10,118 nt of DNA from Candidatus Ruthturnera sp. (GTDB lineage: Bacteria > Pseudomonadota > Gammaproteobacteria > PS1 > Pseudothioglobaceae). The position numbers and the translations under genes were made by a program. This document shows positions 1 to 6,358 of the stretch, one piece after another. Numbering within the stretch: the stretch's first letter is position 1; every line of letters starts with the position of its first letter. The notes under the pieces were generated by a model. The model made no database searches. It saw nothing but the letters and a program-made list of their open reading frames with translations, and was not told the origin of the DNA. Location of the stretch: positions 1 through 10,118 of the forward strand of contig JABGOT010000062.1 in NCBI GenBank assembly GCA_018648985.1, written 5' to 3'.

Positions 1-1
1 G

Positions 2-74
2 TGCCGAAGACCGGACTCGAACTGGTGACCTACTGATTACAAATCAGTTGCACTACCAACTGTGCTACTTCGGC
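2..74 (-). tRNA. tRNA-Thr (anticodon UGU)
   Basis: Read on the minus strand, the sequence folds as a full cloverleaf. The acceptor stem is GCCGAAG/CTTCGGC, the D stem GCAC/GTGC, and the anticodon stem ACTGA/TCAGT holds the loop TTTGTAA, giving anticodon TGT (Thr, ACA codons). The variable loop is AGGTC and the T loop is TTCGAGT. The T stem ACCAG/CCGGT has one A-C mismatch, which I recall also occurs in the E. coli tRNA-Thr(UGU) genes, so it does not suggest a pseudogene. The discriminator base is A. The next base, at position 1, fits the first C of an encoded CCA, but the window ends there. The gene may head a tRNA cluster continuing to the left. Confidence 0.97.
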
Positions 75-85
75 ATCAAACTAAG

Positions 86-113
86 ATTATACCCAAAGGC
101 TTAAATTGCTCAA
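86..113 (-). promoter_or_regulatory. sigma70-type promoter of tRNA-Thr
   Basis: On the minus strand a perfect -10 box TATAAT (91-86) is preceded, with a 16-nt spacer, by TTGAGC (113-108), a 4/6 match to the -35 consensus. The predicted start near 79 is only about five bases before the mature tRNA 5' end at 74. The promoter lies downstream of the ccoP terminator, so the tRNA appears to be transcribed independently of the oxidase operon. Confidence 0.65.
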
Positions 114-160
114 TGATTATTTATTAAAAAATTAAGCCCTAACGCTGGCATTTTTAAGAC

Positions 161-190
161 AAAAAAACACCCCAATAAAGGGGTGTTTTA
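161..190 (-). terminator. intrinsic terminator of ccoNOQP
   Basis: A 10-bp perfect stem (164-173 with 180-189, core CACCCC/GGGGTG) closes a 6-nt loop (AATAAA on the plus strand). On the minus strand it is followed by a run of T from the plus-strand A tract at 161-167. It begins about 19 bases after the ccoP stop codon, so it ends the cbb3 operon. Its core and loop match the terminator after coxC. Confidence 0.9.
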
Positions 191-208
191 GTTTTCATAA
201 TCGGTTAA

Positions 209-1348
209 TTAAAACCTAGGGGAGGCAGACCCTGCAACAGCGGCTTGTGCCAATGCATTTTCTGCTTGTTTATTTGCGGCTTTAGCCAAAGCAACATCTT
301 TAGTTTTCTTTGCTTCTTTGATCATCTTGCCAGTATCACGCCAAGCCATATTTACATCTAGGGCTTTTTTATAGTTGGCATCAGCGGCCGCTATTACTGC
401 ATCAAACGATGTGCCTTTCGCCTCTGCTGGTAAAAACTCTGCTGGTGTTGGTGGGATTACTTTAACGCCGCCACCTAGTTGATGCACATACACGACTAGC
501 TTTTTCAATTGTGTTGCATTAATCACGCCTGATTTACCAAAAGCTGGCATTTCTGCATTTTGTGTATTTGCATCGCCAAATTTATTAACACCGTGCTTAA
601 TAGTACGTAATACTGATGCTCTTTGATCATCCGCTTTAAAACGCCAAATGCCGTCTGTTAAGTTGGCTGCTGTTGGTGCTGTTGGCTTACCTGTTGGACC
701 ATGACAAGCCATACACATGCCTTTCATATAAAGCACTTGACCAGCAGGGTCTTTTTTACCTTGACTTAAGCCTATTACATAATCAGTCAATTTTTCCATT
801 TCTGGGTCGCTTAAATTACCCAGCATGCCTTTGGCCGGCATGCTGCCTTTTTTACCATGTGTGATAGTTGTATTGATTTGCGCCAATGTGCCACCGAATA
901 CCCAATCATCATCCGCTAATACTGGGAAACCATCATTACCTTGACCGCCTGCACCATGACAAGCCGCACAGTTATCACCAAATAGTACTTTGGCTGTTTT
1001 TATTGAATACTCTCTTAAGTCGTCATTTAATACAATTTCTTCCAATGAGCTATCAGCAATGGCTTTTTCTTTATCAGCAAATTTTGCTTCTCGATAATCT
1101 TCAAGTTGCTTAACGCTTTCTTCCATCTCAACAATTTGAGTCCAATTAGCTGAGCCTTTATTGTGATCACCAAACCAAGGGATAGATGGGTAATAAAATG
1201 CATAAATTACGATTGAAATCGTACCCATGTAGAGTGCCCACATATACCACCTTGGTGGGCGATTACTCAACTCTCTAATATCGCTATCATCATCCCAAAA
1301 ATGGCCAGTATTATTTTCACCTGGATATGGATTCTTATGTTCTCCCAT
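209..1348 (-). CDS. ccoP: cbb3-type cytochrome c oxidase subunit III (diheme CcoP) with C-terminal extension
   Basis: CcoP is the membrane-anchored diheme cytochrome c that passes electrons to the CcoO/CcoN core of the cbb3 oxidase on the periplasmic side. The 379-residue product has the family's N-terminal pattern (WDDDSDIRELSNRPPRW, residues 18-34) and one membrane span at about 35-54. Two cytochrome c domains follow, with heme sites C127-AAC-H131 and C212-MAC-H216. Likely axial methionines are M170 (MPAKGM) and M267 (MPAFG). A GGAGAG ribosome site precedes the start, and ccoQ ends 14 bases upstream. CcoP proteins usually end soon after the second cytochrome domain, at roughly 300 residues. 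Here about 75 more residues follow a Pro-rich linker (299-310). They are Ala/Lys-rich and helical-looking, with a WRDTGKMIKEAKK motif at 336-348. The CcoP assignment is secure; the role of the tail is unknown. Confidence 0.97.
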   Translation of the reverse strand: MGEHKNPYPGENNTGHFWDDDSDIRELSNRPPRWYMWALYMGTISIVIYAFYYPSIPWFGDHNKGSANWTQIVEMEESVKQLEDYREAKFADKEKAIADSSLEEIVLNDDLREYSIKTAKVLFGDNCAACHGAGGQGNDGFPVLADDDWVFGGTLAQINTTITHGKKGSMPAKGMLGNLSDPEMEKLTDYVIGLSQGKKDPAGQVLYMKGMCMACHGPTGKPTAPTAANLTDGIWRFKADDQRASVLRTIKHGVNKFGDANTQNAEMPAFGKSGVINATQLKKLVVYVHQLGGGVKVIPPTPAEFLPAEAKGTSFDAVIAAADANYKKALDVNMAWRDTGKMIKEAKKTKDVALAKAANKQAENALAQAAVAGSASPRF

Positions 1349-1362
1349 TGTTACTCTCCTCT

Positions 1363-1503
1363 CTAATCTTCTTTATTAACAAAGTTATTTAAATCTTCAA
1401 ATTGTTTTTTATTCTTAGGCCTAAAGGCATAAAAATAAGCGCTCACCATTAAAACAAACAGGATGAGTGCTGTGCCAGCACCAATTTTATCAACCAGTGT
1501 CAT
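1363..1503 (-). CDS. ccoQ: cbb3-type oxidase small subunit CcoQ (FixQ)
   Basis: This 46-residue gene sits between ccoO and ccoP, the standard place for ccoQ. CcoQ (FixQ) is a small single-span subunit that stabilises the cbb3 complex. One hydrophobic helix lies at about residues 9-26. It is followed by YFYAFRPKNKKQFEDLNN (23-40), the YxYAFRPKxKKxFE-type cytoplasmic signature of the family. The ATG begins directly after the TAA of ccoO with no spacer, and only a weak purine stretch precedes it, so translation is probably coupled to ccoO. The TAG stop is 14 bases before ccoP. Confidence 0.93.
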   Translation of the reverse strand: MTLVDKIGAGTALILFVLMVSAYFYAFRPKNKKQFEDLNNFVNKED

Positions 1504-2232
1504 TTACTCGCGGTAAACAACGCCGTCTTCAAATTTAATCATATTGCCTAATGACTGCAGGTAAGCCACCATGGCATCCATCTCAGTTTTACCTTTGAGT
1601 AAGCCTGCAGCCTCCGCAATATCACCATCAGTATAAGGCACACCAACTTTTCTTAGTCCTTCCATGTGTGCTTGAATAGTCTCACCATCAACAATTGCAT
1701 CATCTAAGAAACGATACTTTGGCATCACTGATTCTGGCACTACTGCCTGTGGGTGACGCATGTGCAAGATATGCCACTCGTCTGAATACTTGCCACCTAA
1801 GCGCGCTAAATCAGGGCCAGTACGCTTAGAGCCCCATTGAAATGGGTGATCATATTTTGACTCTACCGCTAGAGAGAAGTGGCCATAACGCTCTTTCTCG
1901 TCTCTAAATGGACGAATCATTTGTGAGTGGCATAAGTAACAACCTTCACGTATGTAAATATCTCGGCCTGCTACTTCTAATGCCGTATTAGGACGAACAC
2001 CGTCGCCTGGCTTCCAGTCTGATAGTTTTTTGTCACCACGCTGCCACAATAGGCTTTGTGTTGAACCGTCTGCCAATACTACTTCGTCTTTAACTACATC
2101 GTTATGCGTAAACAAAGGAACAATCTCCACAATGCCTGCTAATGATGCTGCTAACGCCATAAATAAATACAGACCAAATACATTTTTTTCTAGTTTTGAC
2201 TGTAAGCTTTCTTTTCCGTTTTGATTTGCCAT
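1504..2232 (-). CDS. ccoO: cbb3-type cytochrome c oxidase subunit II (monoheme CcoO)
   Basis: CcoO is the monoheme cytochrome c subunit that relays electrons from CcoP to CcoN. The 242-residue protein has an N-terminal membrane span (about 17-40, running into IVEIVPLF) and a periplasmic cytochrome c domain. The heme site is C98-YLC-H102 within REGCYLCHSQMIRPF, a hallmark of CcoO, followed by SKRTGPDLARLGGKYSDEWH. M170 in VPESVMPKY is the likely sixth ligand. The start is backed by a GGGGAG ribosome site overlapping the ccoN stop region. CcoO is often nearer 200-210 residues. The extra length is mainly in the linker at about 45-82 (LADGST...DWKPGDGVRP), between the membrane anchor and the TALEVAGRDIY segment. 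Confidence 0.97.
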   Translation of the reverse strand: MANQNGKESLQSKLEKNVFGLYLFMALAASLAGIVEIVPLFTHNDVVKDEVVLADGSTQSLLWQRGDKKLSDWKPGDGVRPNTALEVAGRDIYIREGCYLCHSQMIRPFRDEKERYGHFSLAVESKYDHPFQWGSKRTGPDLARLGGKYSDEWHILHMRHPQAVVPESVMPKYRFLDDAIVDGETIQAHMEGLRKVGVPYTDGDIAEAAGLLKGKTEMDAMVAYLQSLGNMIKFEDGVVYRE

Positions 2233-2244
2233 TGTATTCTCCCC

Positions 2245-3675
2245 TTATGCCGTTGCCGCTTGAGCAGAAGTTTGCTCTTGGCTCGACTTACGAATGGTAA
2301 TAATAACATTGATCAGCATAACCACCGCACCAAGCACAACCAGTGCGCCGCCTGCTGCTCTCATAACATAGTATGGGTGCATGGCTGATACCGACTCGGC
2401 AAAAGTGTAAGCCAACGTACCGTATTCATCATAAGCACGCCACATAAGACCTTGCATAATGCCTGATACCCACATTGCCACAATATAGACTACGGTACCA
2501 ATGGTATGCGTCCAGAAGTGAATCGCTAGCAATTTTTGTGACATTCTAACATTATAGATTTTCTCAATCATGTGATAGAGTGCACCTGCTGCCACCATAA
2601 CATTCCAACCTAGAGCGGCTGAATGTACATGGCCAATGGTCCAGTCTGTGTAATGTGATAAAGCATTTACCGTTTTCGCTGACATCACTGGGCCTTCAAA
2701 GGTGCCCATTGCATAGAAAGCTAGCGACATAATCAAGAAGCGCAAGATATAGTCTTCACGTAAACGATCCCATGCGCCTGATAAAGTTAAGATACCATTT
2801 ATTGCACCGCCCCATGATGGAATAATCATTGCGAGTGAGATGGTCGCACCTAATGAGCCCGCCCAGTCTGGTAATGCTGTGTATTGAAGGTGATGCGCAC
2901 CTAACCACACATAACCAAACATCAATGCCCAAAAGTGAATCACCGATAGACGATAAGAATAAACAGGGCGCTGTGCTTGCTTTGGTACAAAGTAATACAT
3001 CATGCCTAAGAAACCTGCGGTTAAGAAGAAGCCAACCGCGTTATGACCCCACCACCACTGAATCATTGCATCTTGTACACCAGAGAAAATAGAATATGAT
3101 TTAAACATGCCTACTGGAATGGCTAAAGAGTTAACCACATGAAGATAAGTCACCATCACCATCATGCCCATAAAGAACCAGTTAGCCACATAGACGTGCG
3201 GCACCTTGTCACGATTACGAATGTGAATAGTCATGATAAAGTTATACATATAACTTGCCCAAACCAAAGTAATGGCAATATCAATTGGCCATTCTAGCTC
3301 TGCGTATTCTTTACCTGAGGTAATTCCTAAAGGGAAAGATATAACTGCTGAAAGAATAATAAGATTCCAACCCCAGAAAGTAAACCATGCCATTTTATTA
3401 GACCAAAGCCTGGTTTGATTAGTACGCTGGACAATATAAAAGGCGGATGCCATGAGTGCCGAACCACCAAAGGCGTAAATCACCGCATTAGTATGTAGCG
3501 GTCTAAGACGGCCAAACTGAAGATAAGGTGTGTCTGTACCTAGATCATTTAAAAAAGGATAGGCTAATTCTGCAGCAATATAAACACCAACTAGCGTGCC
3601 TACCACCAAATAAACCACCGACATAATGGAAAACCACTTGACGACATTTAAGTCATATCTTTCTGTTAAGCTCAT
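2245..3675 (-). CDS. ccoN: cbb3-type cytochrome c oxidase subunit I (CcoN)
   Basis: CcoN is the catalytic heme-copper subunit of the C-family oxidase, reducing O2 to water with high affinity and pumping protons. The 476-residue protein is polytopic, with about 12 helices. By position against known CcoN, H61 (LRPLHTNAVIYAF) and H351 bind low-spin heme b. H349 binds heme b3. H211 (WWWGHNAVGF), H261 and H262 (GAHHLQY) bind CuB. Y255 is the tyrosine expected to crosslink to H211, and E327 (GTFEGPVMS) is the conserved C-family glutamate. Length and residues are normal, so the enzyme should be active. It is the first gene of ccoNOQP, with a GAGGAGAG ribosome site. The upstream gap carries an FNR box and candidate promoters. 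Confidence 0.99.
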   Translation of the reverse strand: MSLTERYDLNVVKWFSIMSVVYLVVGTLVGVYIAAELAYPFLNDLGTDTPYLQFGRLRPLHTNAVIYAFGGSALMASAFYIVQRTNQTRLWSNKMAWFTFWGWNLIILSAVISFPLGITSGKEYAELEWPIDIAITLVWASYMYNFIMTIHIRNRDKVPHVYVANWFFMGMMVMVTYLHVVNSLAIPVGMFKSYSIFSGVQDAMIQWWWGHNAVGFFLTAGFLGMMYYFVPKQAQRPVYSYRLSVIHFWALMFGYVWLGAHHLQYTALPDWAGSLGATISLAMIIPSWGGAINGILTLSGAWDRLREDYILRFLIMSLAFYAMGTFEGPVMSAKTVNALSHYTDWTIGHVHSAALGWNVMVAAGALYHMIEKIYNVRMSQKLLAIHFWTHTIGTVVYIVAMWVSGIMQGLMWRAYDEYGTLAYTFAESVSAMHPYYVMRAAGGALVVLGAVVMLINVIITIRKSSQEQTSAQAATA

Positions 3676-3738
3676 CGAAACTCTCTCCTCGTTTTAACTA
3701 ATGCCCTTGTCTTAATAGGCTTTCAAAAATAAATGGTA

Positions 3739-3767
3739 ATTCTACATAGCCTCAATGATACCGTCAA
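3739..3767 (-). promoter_or_regulatory. promoter region of ccoNOQP (two overlapping candidates)
   Basis: Two promoter readings overlap on the minus strand. First, TATCAT (3760-3755, 5/6 to the -10 consensus) predicts a start at about 3748, which places the upstream FNR palindrome at exactly -41.5, the class II position. Second, TTGACG (3767-3762) and TAGAAT (3744-3739) with a 17-nt spacer form an FNR-independent sigma70 promoter starting near 3732. Either gives a 5' leader of about 57-73 nt before the ccoN ATG at 3675. Both may be used: basal plus low-oxygen-induced expression. This rests on motif reading only. Confidence 0.6.
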
Positions 3768-3782
3768 GTCAATAATGAATTA

Positions 3783-3796
3783 TTGATATAGATCAA
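3783..3796 (-). promoter_or_regulatory. FNR/ANR box controlling ccoNOQP
   Basis: The minus strand reads TTGATCTATATCAA, a perfect match to the FNR/ANR consensus TTGAT-N4-ATCAA. FNR-type regulators bind such sites as a [4Fe-4S] dimer when oxygen is low, and cbb3 operons are classic targets. The site overlaps the last codons of SURF1 (the stop complement is at 3793-3795). Its centre is 41.5 bp from the start predicted by the TATCAT -10 element. Confidence 0.85.
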
Positions 3797-4488
3797 TTTC
3801 TGCTATTTTTTACCAGTAGCCGAATGGCAATAATACTGAGTACCAAAGCCATCAAAAACCATTGCAGGGCATAGCCTAAGTGCTTATCAACGCTGCCATA
3901 AAAGGGCTGCCACTTACGGAAAAAACCATCTTTGGCCTCAATATCAAGCTGTGCCAACATTGGAATAATTTGATAATTGGATAATTGTGAAAGTTGGTCA
4001 AGATCTAAAGATTGAATTAATATTGGAAATATTGTACTGACTTCTTGTTGTTTGAGCTCAATGCGTTGCTTGGGTTTGATTAATCCCGCCTCAATAATGG
4101 TTGGCTGGTTGTCAATTTTAATATCAACAAGTTCGCTACGTTTTCCGTACCAGGGCACAAACCCACGATTAACCAAAATCGCTGTTTTTTCATCTAGAAT
4201 AAAGGGTGTTAAAACATAGTAGCCTGCATTGCCTTTAACAATCTGATTATCATAAATAAACTGCTTGTCATTATCGTAGTGACCTTTAAGTAAAACTCGG
4301 TAATGTTCTTTATCAAGCACCTCATCAGCGCTCACTAACTGAGCTGGGCTAGACTGCGCTAAGACAATGGCGGCTTCAATAGCGCGCTTTTCATCGGCAC
4401 GCTCAAGCTGCCAAAAACCCAGCGACAACAAGCCCCAAACCGTTAAAGAGATTAGCACACCTGGCAGGATAAAACTGCGTTTGATCAT
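3793..4488 (-). CDS. surf1: SURF1 family cytochrome oxidase biogenesis protein
   Basis: SURF1 (Shy1 in yeast) helps insert heme a into subunit I of aa3-type oxidases. The 231-residue protein has the family topology: one span near each end (about 8-24 and 207-225) and a periplasmic domain between. Family motifs are LGFWQLERADEKR (23-35), NRGFVPW (107-113) and KHLGYALQWFLMA (202-214), which contains the conserved His (H203). I chose the ATG at 4488 because it overlaps the TGA of the DUF2909 gene as ATGA, indicating coupled translation, and no separate ribosome site is visible. A longer in-frame start at 4548 would lie inside that gene and add 20 residues that do not look like the family. The stop codon lies within the FNR box of ccoN, and no terminator follows, so read-through into ccoNOQP is possible. 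Confidence 0.94.
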   Translation of the reverse strand: MIKRSFILPGVLISLTVWGLLSLGFWQLERADEKRAIEAAIVLAQSSPAQLVSADEVLDKEHYRVLLKGHYDNDKQFIYDNQIVKGNAGYYVLTPFILDEKTAILVNRGFVPWYGKRSELVDIKIDNQPTIIEAGLIKPKQRIELKQQEVSTIFPILIQSLDLDQLSQLSNYQIIPMLAQLDIEAKDGFFRKWQPFYGSVDKHLGYALQWFLMALVLSIIAIRLLVKNSRN

Positions 4489-4724
4489 TTTTGTACAGGT
4501 GTTTGAACTATTGGCGCGTCTACCATAACCGCATTTGGCGTAATCCAACCCATGTAACCGGCAAACATAACCAACACAAACAACAAAACAGACAGGCTAA
4601 CACGTATCACTAAAGACTTAAACATTTTGTCTGACCCTTGTTTTCCACCCTTTACCATGCCAATTAAACCAAAACCTAGCGCCACTAAAATAGCAATAAT
4701 AATTACAACAACTACTCCTGTCAT
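4485..4724 (-). CDS. twin transmembrane protein, DUF2909 family
   Basis: This is a 79-residue protein with two hydrophobic helices (about 4-24 and 42-60) joined by a short basic loop (KGGKQGSDKMFKS). It has the RVSLSVLLFVLV and GYMGWITP features that I associate with DUF2909 twin-transmembrane proteins. These are commonly encoded between coxC and SURF1 in gamma- and betaproteobacterial oxidase loci. A part in oxidase assembly is inferred from position only. A strong AAGGAG ribosome site precedes the ATG, and the stop overlaps the SURF1 start. It lies just past an intrinsic terminator with no convincing promoter of its own, so it may depend on read-through from the coxBAC operon. Confidence 0.85.
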   Translation of the reverse strand: MTGVVVVIIIAILVALGFGLIGMVKGGKQGSDKMFKSLVIRVSLSVLLFVLVMFAGYMGWITPNAVMVDAPIVQTPVQK

Positions 4725-4748
4725 AACAACTCCTTTTTTTTAAATACT

Positions 4749-4780
4749 AAAAAAAAGACCCCAATAAAGGGGTCTTTTTT
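4749..4780 (-). terminator. intrinsic terminator after coxC
   Basis: A 12-bp perfect stem (4751-4762 with 4769-4780, core GACCCC/GGGGTC) closes a 6-nt AATAAA loop. On the minus strand it ends in eight T residues (from the A tract at 4749-4756). It starts 17 bases after the coxC stop codon and should end most coxBA-ctaG-coxC transcripts before the DUF2909-SURF1 pair. The stem is AT-flanked on both sides, so it could also act from the plus strand. Confidence 0.9.
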
Positions 4781-4797
4781 ATTGTTTCTGAACTATA

Positions 4798-5718
4798 TTA
4801 TAGCCAGTAAACAAAAACGAATAGACCTAACCAAACCACGTCTACAAAGTGCCAGTACCAAGCAACGCCTTCAAAACCAAAATGGTTATCTGCGTTGAAA
4901 TGGCCTTTTTGCACACGGTATAAAATAACCGTCAACATAATCACACCCACCGTTACGTGGAAGCCGTGGAAGCCTGTTAGCATGTAGAACGTTGAACCGT
5001 AAATACCTGAAGTTAATTTCAAACCATCGTGGTATGCATGGCTGTACTCCATAATTTGGAAGCCTAAGAATGCAACACCTAAAGCAATCGTTGCCACTAA
5101 CCAGCCAACAATTTGATTACGATGGCCAGCACGTAGTGCGTGGTGAGCAAAAGTTAACGTAACACCTGATGCCAATAGTAATGCTGTATTAAGTGCTGGC
5201 AAACCCCATGGGTCAACTACATCAGCTGGCGTTGCAGTAGCAATGCCAGTAGCAGGCACTTCAGGGAAGCTCATCACTGTGCCTGATGCTAATTCTGTGC
5301 CCGGCGCTAAAAACGCCATCTGGTGCCAAGAAGCACTAAATGCATTCCAAAGATCCGGCGTATATAAATTATTATCTGCACCGCCTAACCATGGCACTGA
5401 CATTTGTCTTGCATAGAATAATGCACCAAAGAAGGCCGCAAAGAACATTACTTCAGAGAAGATAAACCAGCTCATACCCCAACGGAACGAACGGTCCACT
5501 TGTTTGCTGTACATGCCGCTTGTACTTTCACTAACGACTTGACCAAACCAGCCAAACATCATAAACACCGTAATCGCAAGACCAAGCGCCATCACTGAGC
5601 CGCCCCATTCTACGCCATGCATTTGATTAGCAAAACCAACAAATAATGTTGATACACCGATTGAGCCAATGATTGGCCAGTAAGTACCATTAGGTACGTA
5701 ATATTCTTGTTCGCTCAT
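4798..5718 (-). CDS. coxC: cytochrome c oxidase subunit III (aa3/caa3 type)
   Basis: Subunit III stabilises the catalytic core and supports proton uptake, and is fully membrane-embedded. The 306-residue product shows the seven-helix COX3 pattern. Recognisable pieces are FRWGMSWFIFSEVMFFAAFF (78-97) with the conserved glutamate E89, LNTALLLASGVTLTFAHHAL (176-195), YGSTFYMLTGFHGFHVTVG (240-258), and the C-terminal GVAWYWHFVDVVWLGLFV (284-301). A long loop at about 105-172, rich in Pro, Ala and Thr, joins the second and third helices of this core. A GAGGAAG ribosome site precedes the ATG, and ctaG ends 15 bases upstream. It is the last gene before the mid-cluster terminator. Confidence 0.98.
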   Translation of the reverse strand: MSEQEYYVPNGTYWPIIGSIGVSTLFVGFANQMHGVEWGGSVMALGLAITVFMMFGWFGQVVSESTSGMYSKQVDRSFRWGMSWFIFSEVMFFAAFFGALFYARQMSVPWLGGADNNLYTPDLWNAFSASWHQMAFLAPGTELASGTVMSFPEVPATGIATATPADVVDPWGLPALNTALLLASGVTLTFAHHALRAGHRNQIVGWLVATIALGVAFLGFQIMEYSHAYHDGLKLTSGIYGSTFYMLTGFHGFHVTVGVIMLTVILYRVQKGHFNADNHFGFEGVAWYWHFVDVVWLGLFVFVYWL

Positions 5719-5733
5719 AGTTTCTTCCTCTTT

Positions 5734-6258
5734 TTAGCTTTCAAGTTTAAAAAAATTATAGGATAAGCTTATATCTTTTATGCGCCCATCCATCTCTGGT
5801 TCTACCACAAATCTTAGAGTCATCTCGACTTCCTCATGTGGCTTGAATACCTGTCTATTAAAACAGAAGCATTCTAACTTTTTAAAATAAAGTGCTGCAT
5901 CTGTCGGTGCAACACTAGGGATCGCCTGGCCAATAACTGTTTCGTCGGTATTGTTCTTAGCAATATAACTGGTGGTATAAAACTTACCAGGTATCACTTC
6001 CATCGAACTCACCTTTGGCCCAAACTGCACTGGAAACCCGCCCATCGTCATGGCAAAAAAACTTACCTCGACTTTTCGATTCTCATCAACCAAATATTGC
6101 TGCTCGGTATCTACTCTGCCAGTTGTGCCATTAAAGCCTGTGATCTCACAAAAGACATCATAAATAGGCACCATTGCATAAGCAAAGAAAAACATCAATA
6201 TCGGCGCTGAGACTAACTTTATCCAGAACCCTTTTGTTATTTTTTTTCGTTGTTTCAT
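5734..6258 (-). CDS. ctaG: cytochrome c oxidase assembly protein CtaG/Cox11
   Basis: Cox11/CtaG delivers copper to the CuB site of subunit I. Counting from the ATG at 6258, the 174-residue protein has a short basic N-terminus and one span (about 12-32). The VPIYDVFCEITGFNG signature follows with membrane-proximal C37, then an immunoglobulin-like periplasmic domain. That domain contains PSVAPTDAALYFKKLECFCF with the copper-binding pair C130-F-C132, ending in DISLSYNFFK. An in-frame ATG four codons earlier (6270) is possible. I prefer 6258 because it follows the upstream small ORF's stop by a single base (TGATATG), as expected for translational reinitiation, with only a weak GGCGG ribosome site. 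Either start leaves the functional domain unchanged. Confidence 0.96.
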   Translation of the reverse strand: MKQRKKITKGFWIKLVSAPILMFFFAYAMVPIYDVFCEITGFNGTTGRVDTEQQYLVDENRKVEVSFFAMTMGGFPVQFGPKVSSMEVIPGKFYTTSYIAKNNTDETVIGQAIPSVAPTDAALYFKKLECFCFNRQVFKPHEEVEMTLRFVVEPEMDGRIKDISLSYNFFKLES

Positions 6259-6259
6259 A

Positions 6260-6358
6260 TCAGCCGCCATAAAAAACGATGGTCGCTGTAAATACTCCTA
6301 TTGCTATGGCGCCTACAATTACCGCAGTAATAACGGCGCCTTTTTTTCTATCGTCCAT
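6260..6358 (-). CDS. 32-residue single-span protein, candidate cytochrome oxidase small assembly protein
   Basis: A 32-codon frame fills the gap between coxA and ctaG. Its ATG shares a base with the coxA stop (TAATG), and its TGA is one base from the preferred ctaG ATG (TGATATG), so it looks stitched into the operon by coupled translation. The product has a charged start (MDDRKKG) followed by one hydrophobic helix (about 8-29) ending FYGG, so it is probably N-in. Other proteobacterial oxidase operons carry annotated 'cytochrome oxidase small assembly proteins' of about 30-40 residues at this place. The match is in size, topology and position, not in a diagnostic motif. The alternative is a non-functional coupling leader for ctaG. 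Confidence 0.65.
   Translation of the reverse strand: MDDRKKGAVITAVIVGAIAIGVFTATIVFYGG

Noticed and set aside
4489..4548. Longer SURF1 start at 4548
   Set aside because: It lies inside the DUF2909 gene. The ATG at 4488 gives the ATGA overlap and the family's usual N-terminus.
6259..6270. ctaG start four codons upstream at 6270
   Set aside because: It overlaps the small upstream ORF and has no ribosome site. The ATG at 6258 follows the upstream stop by one base. The choice is not certain.
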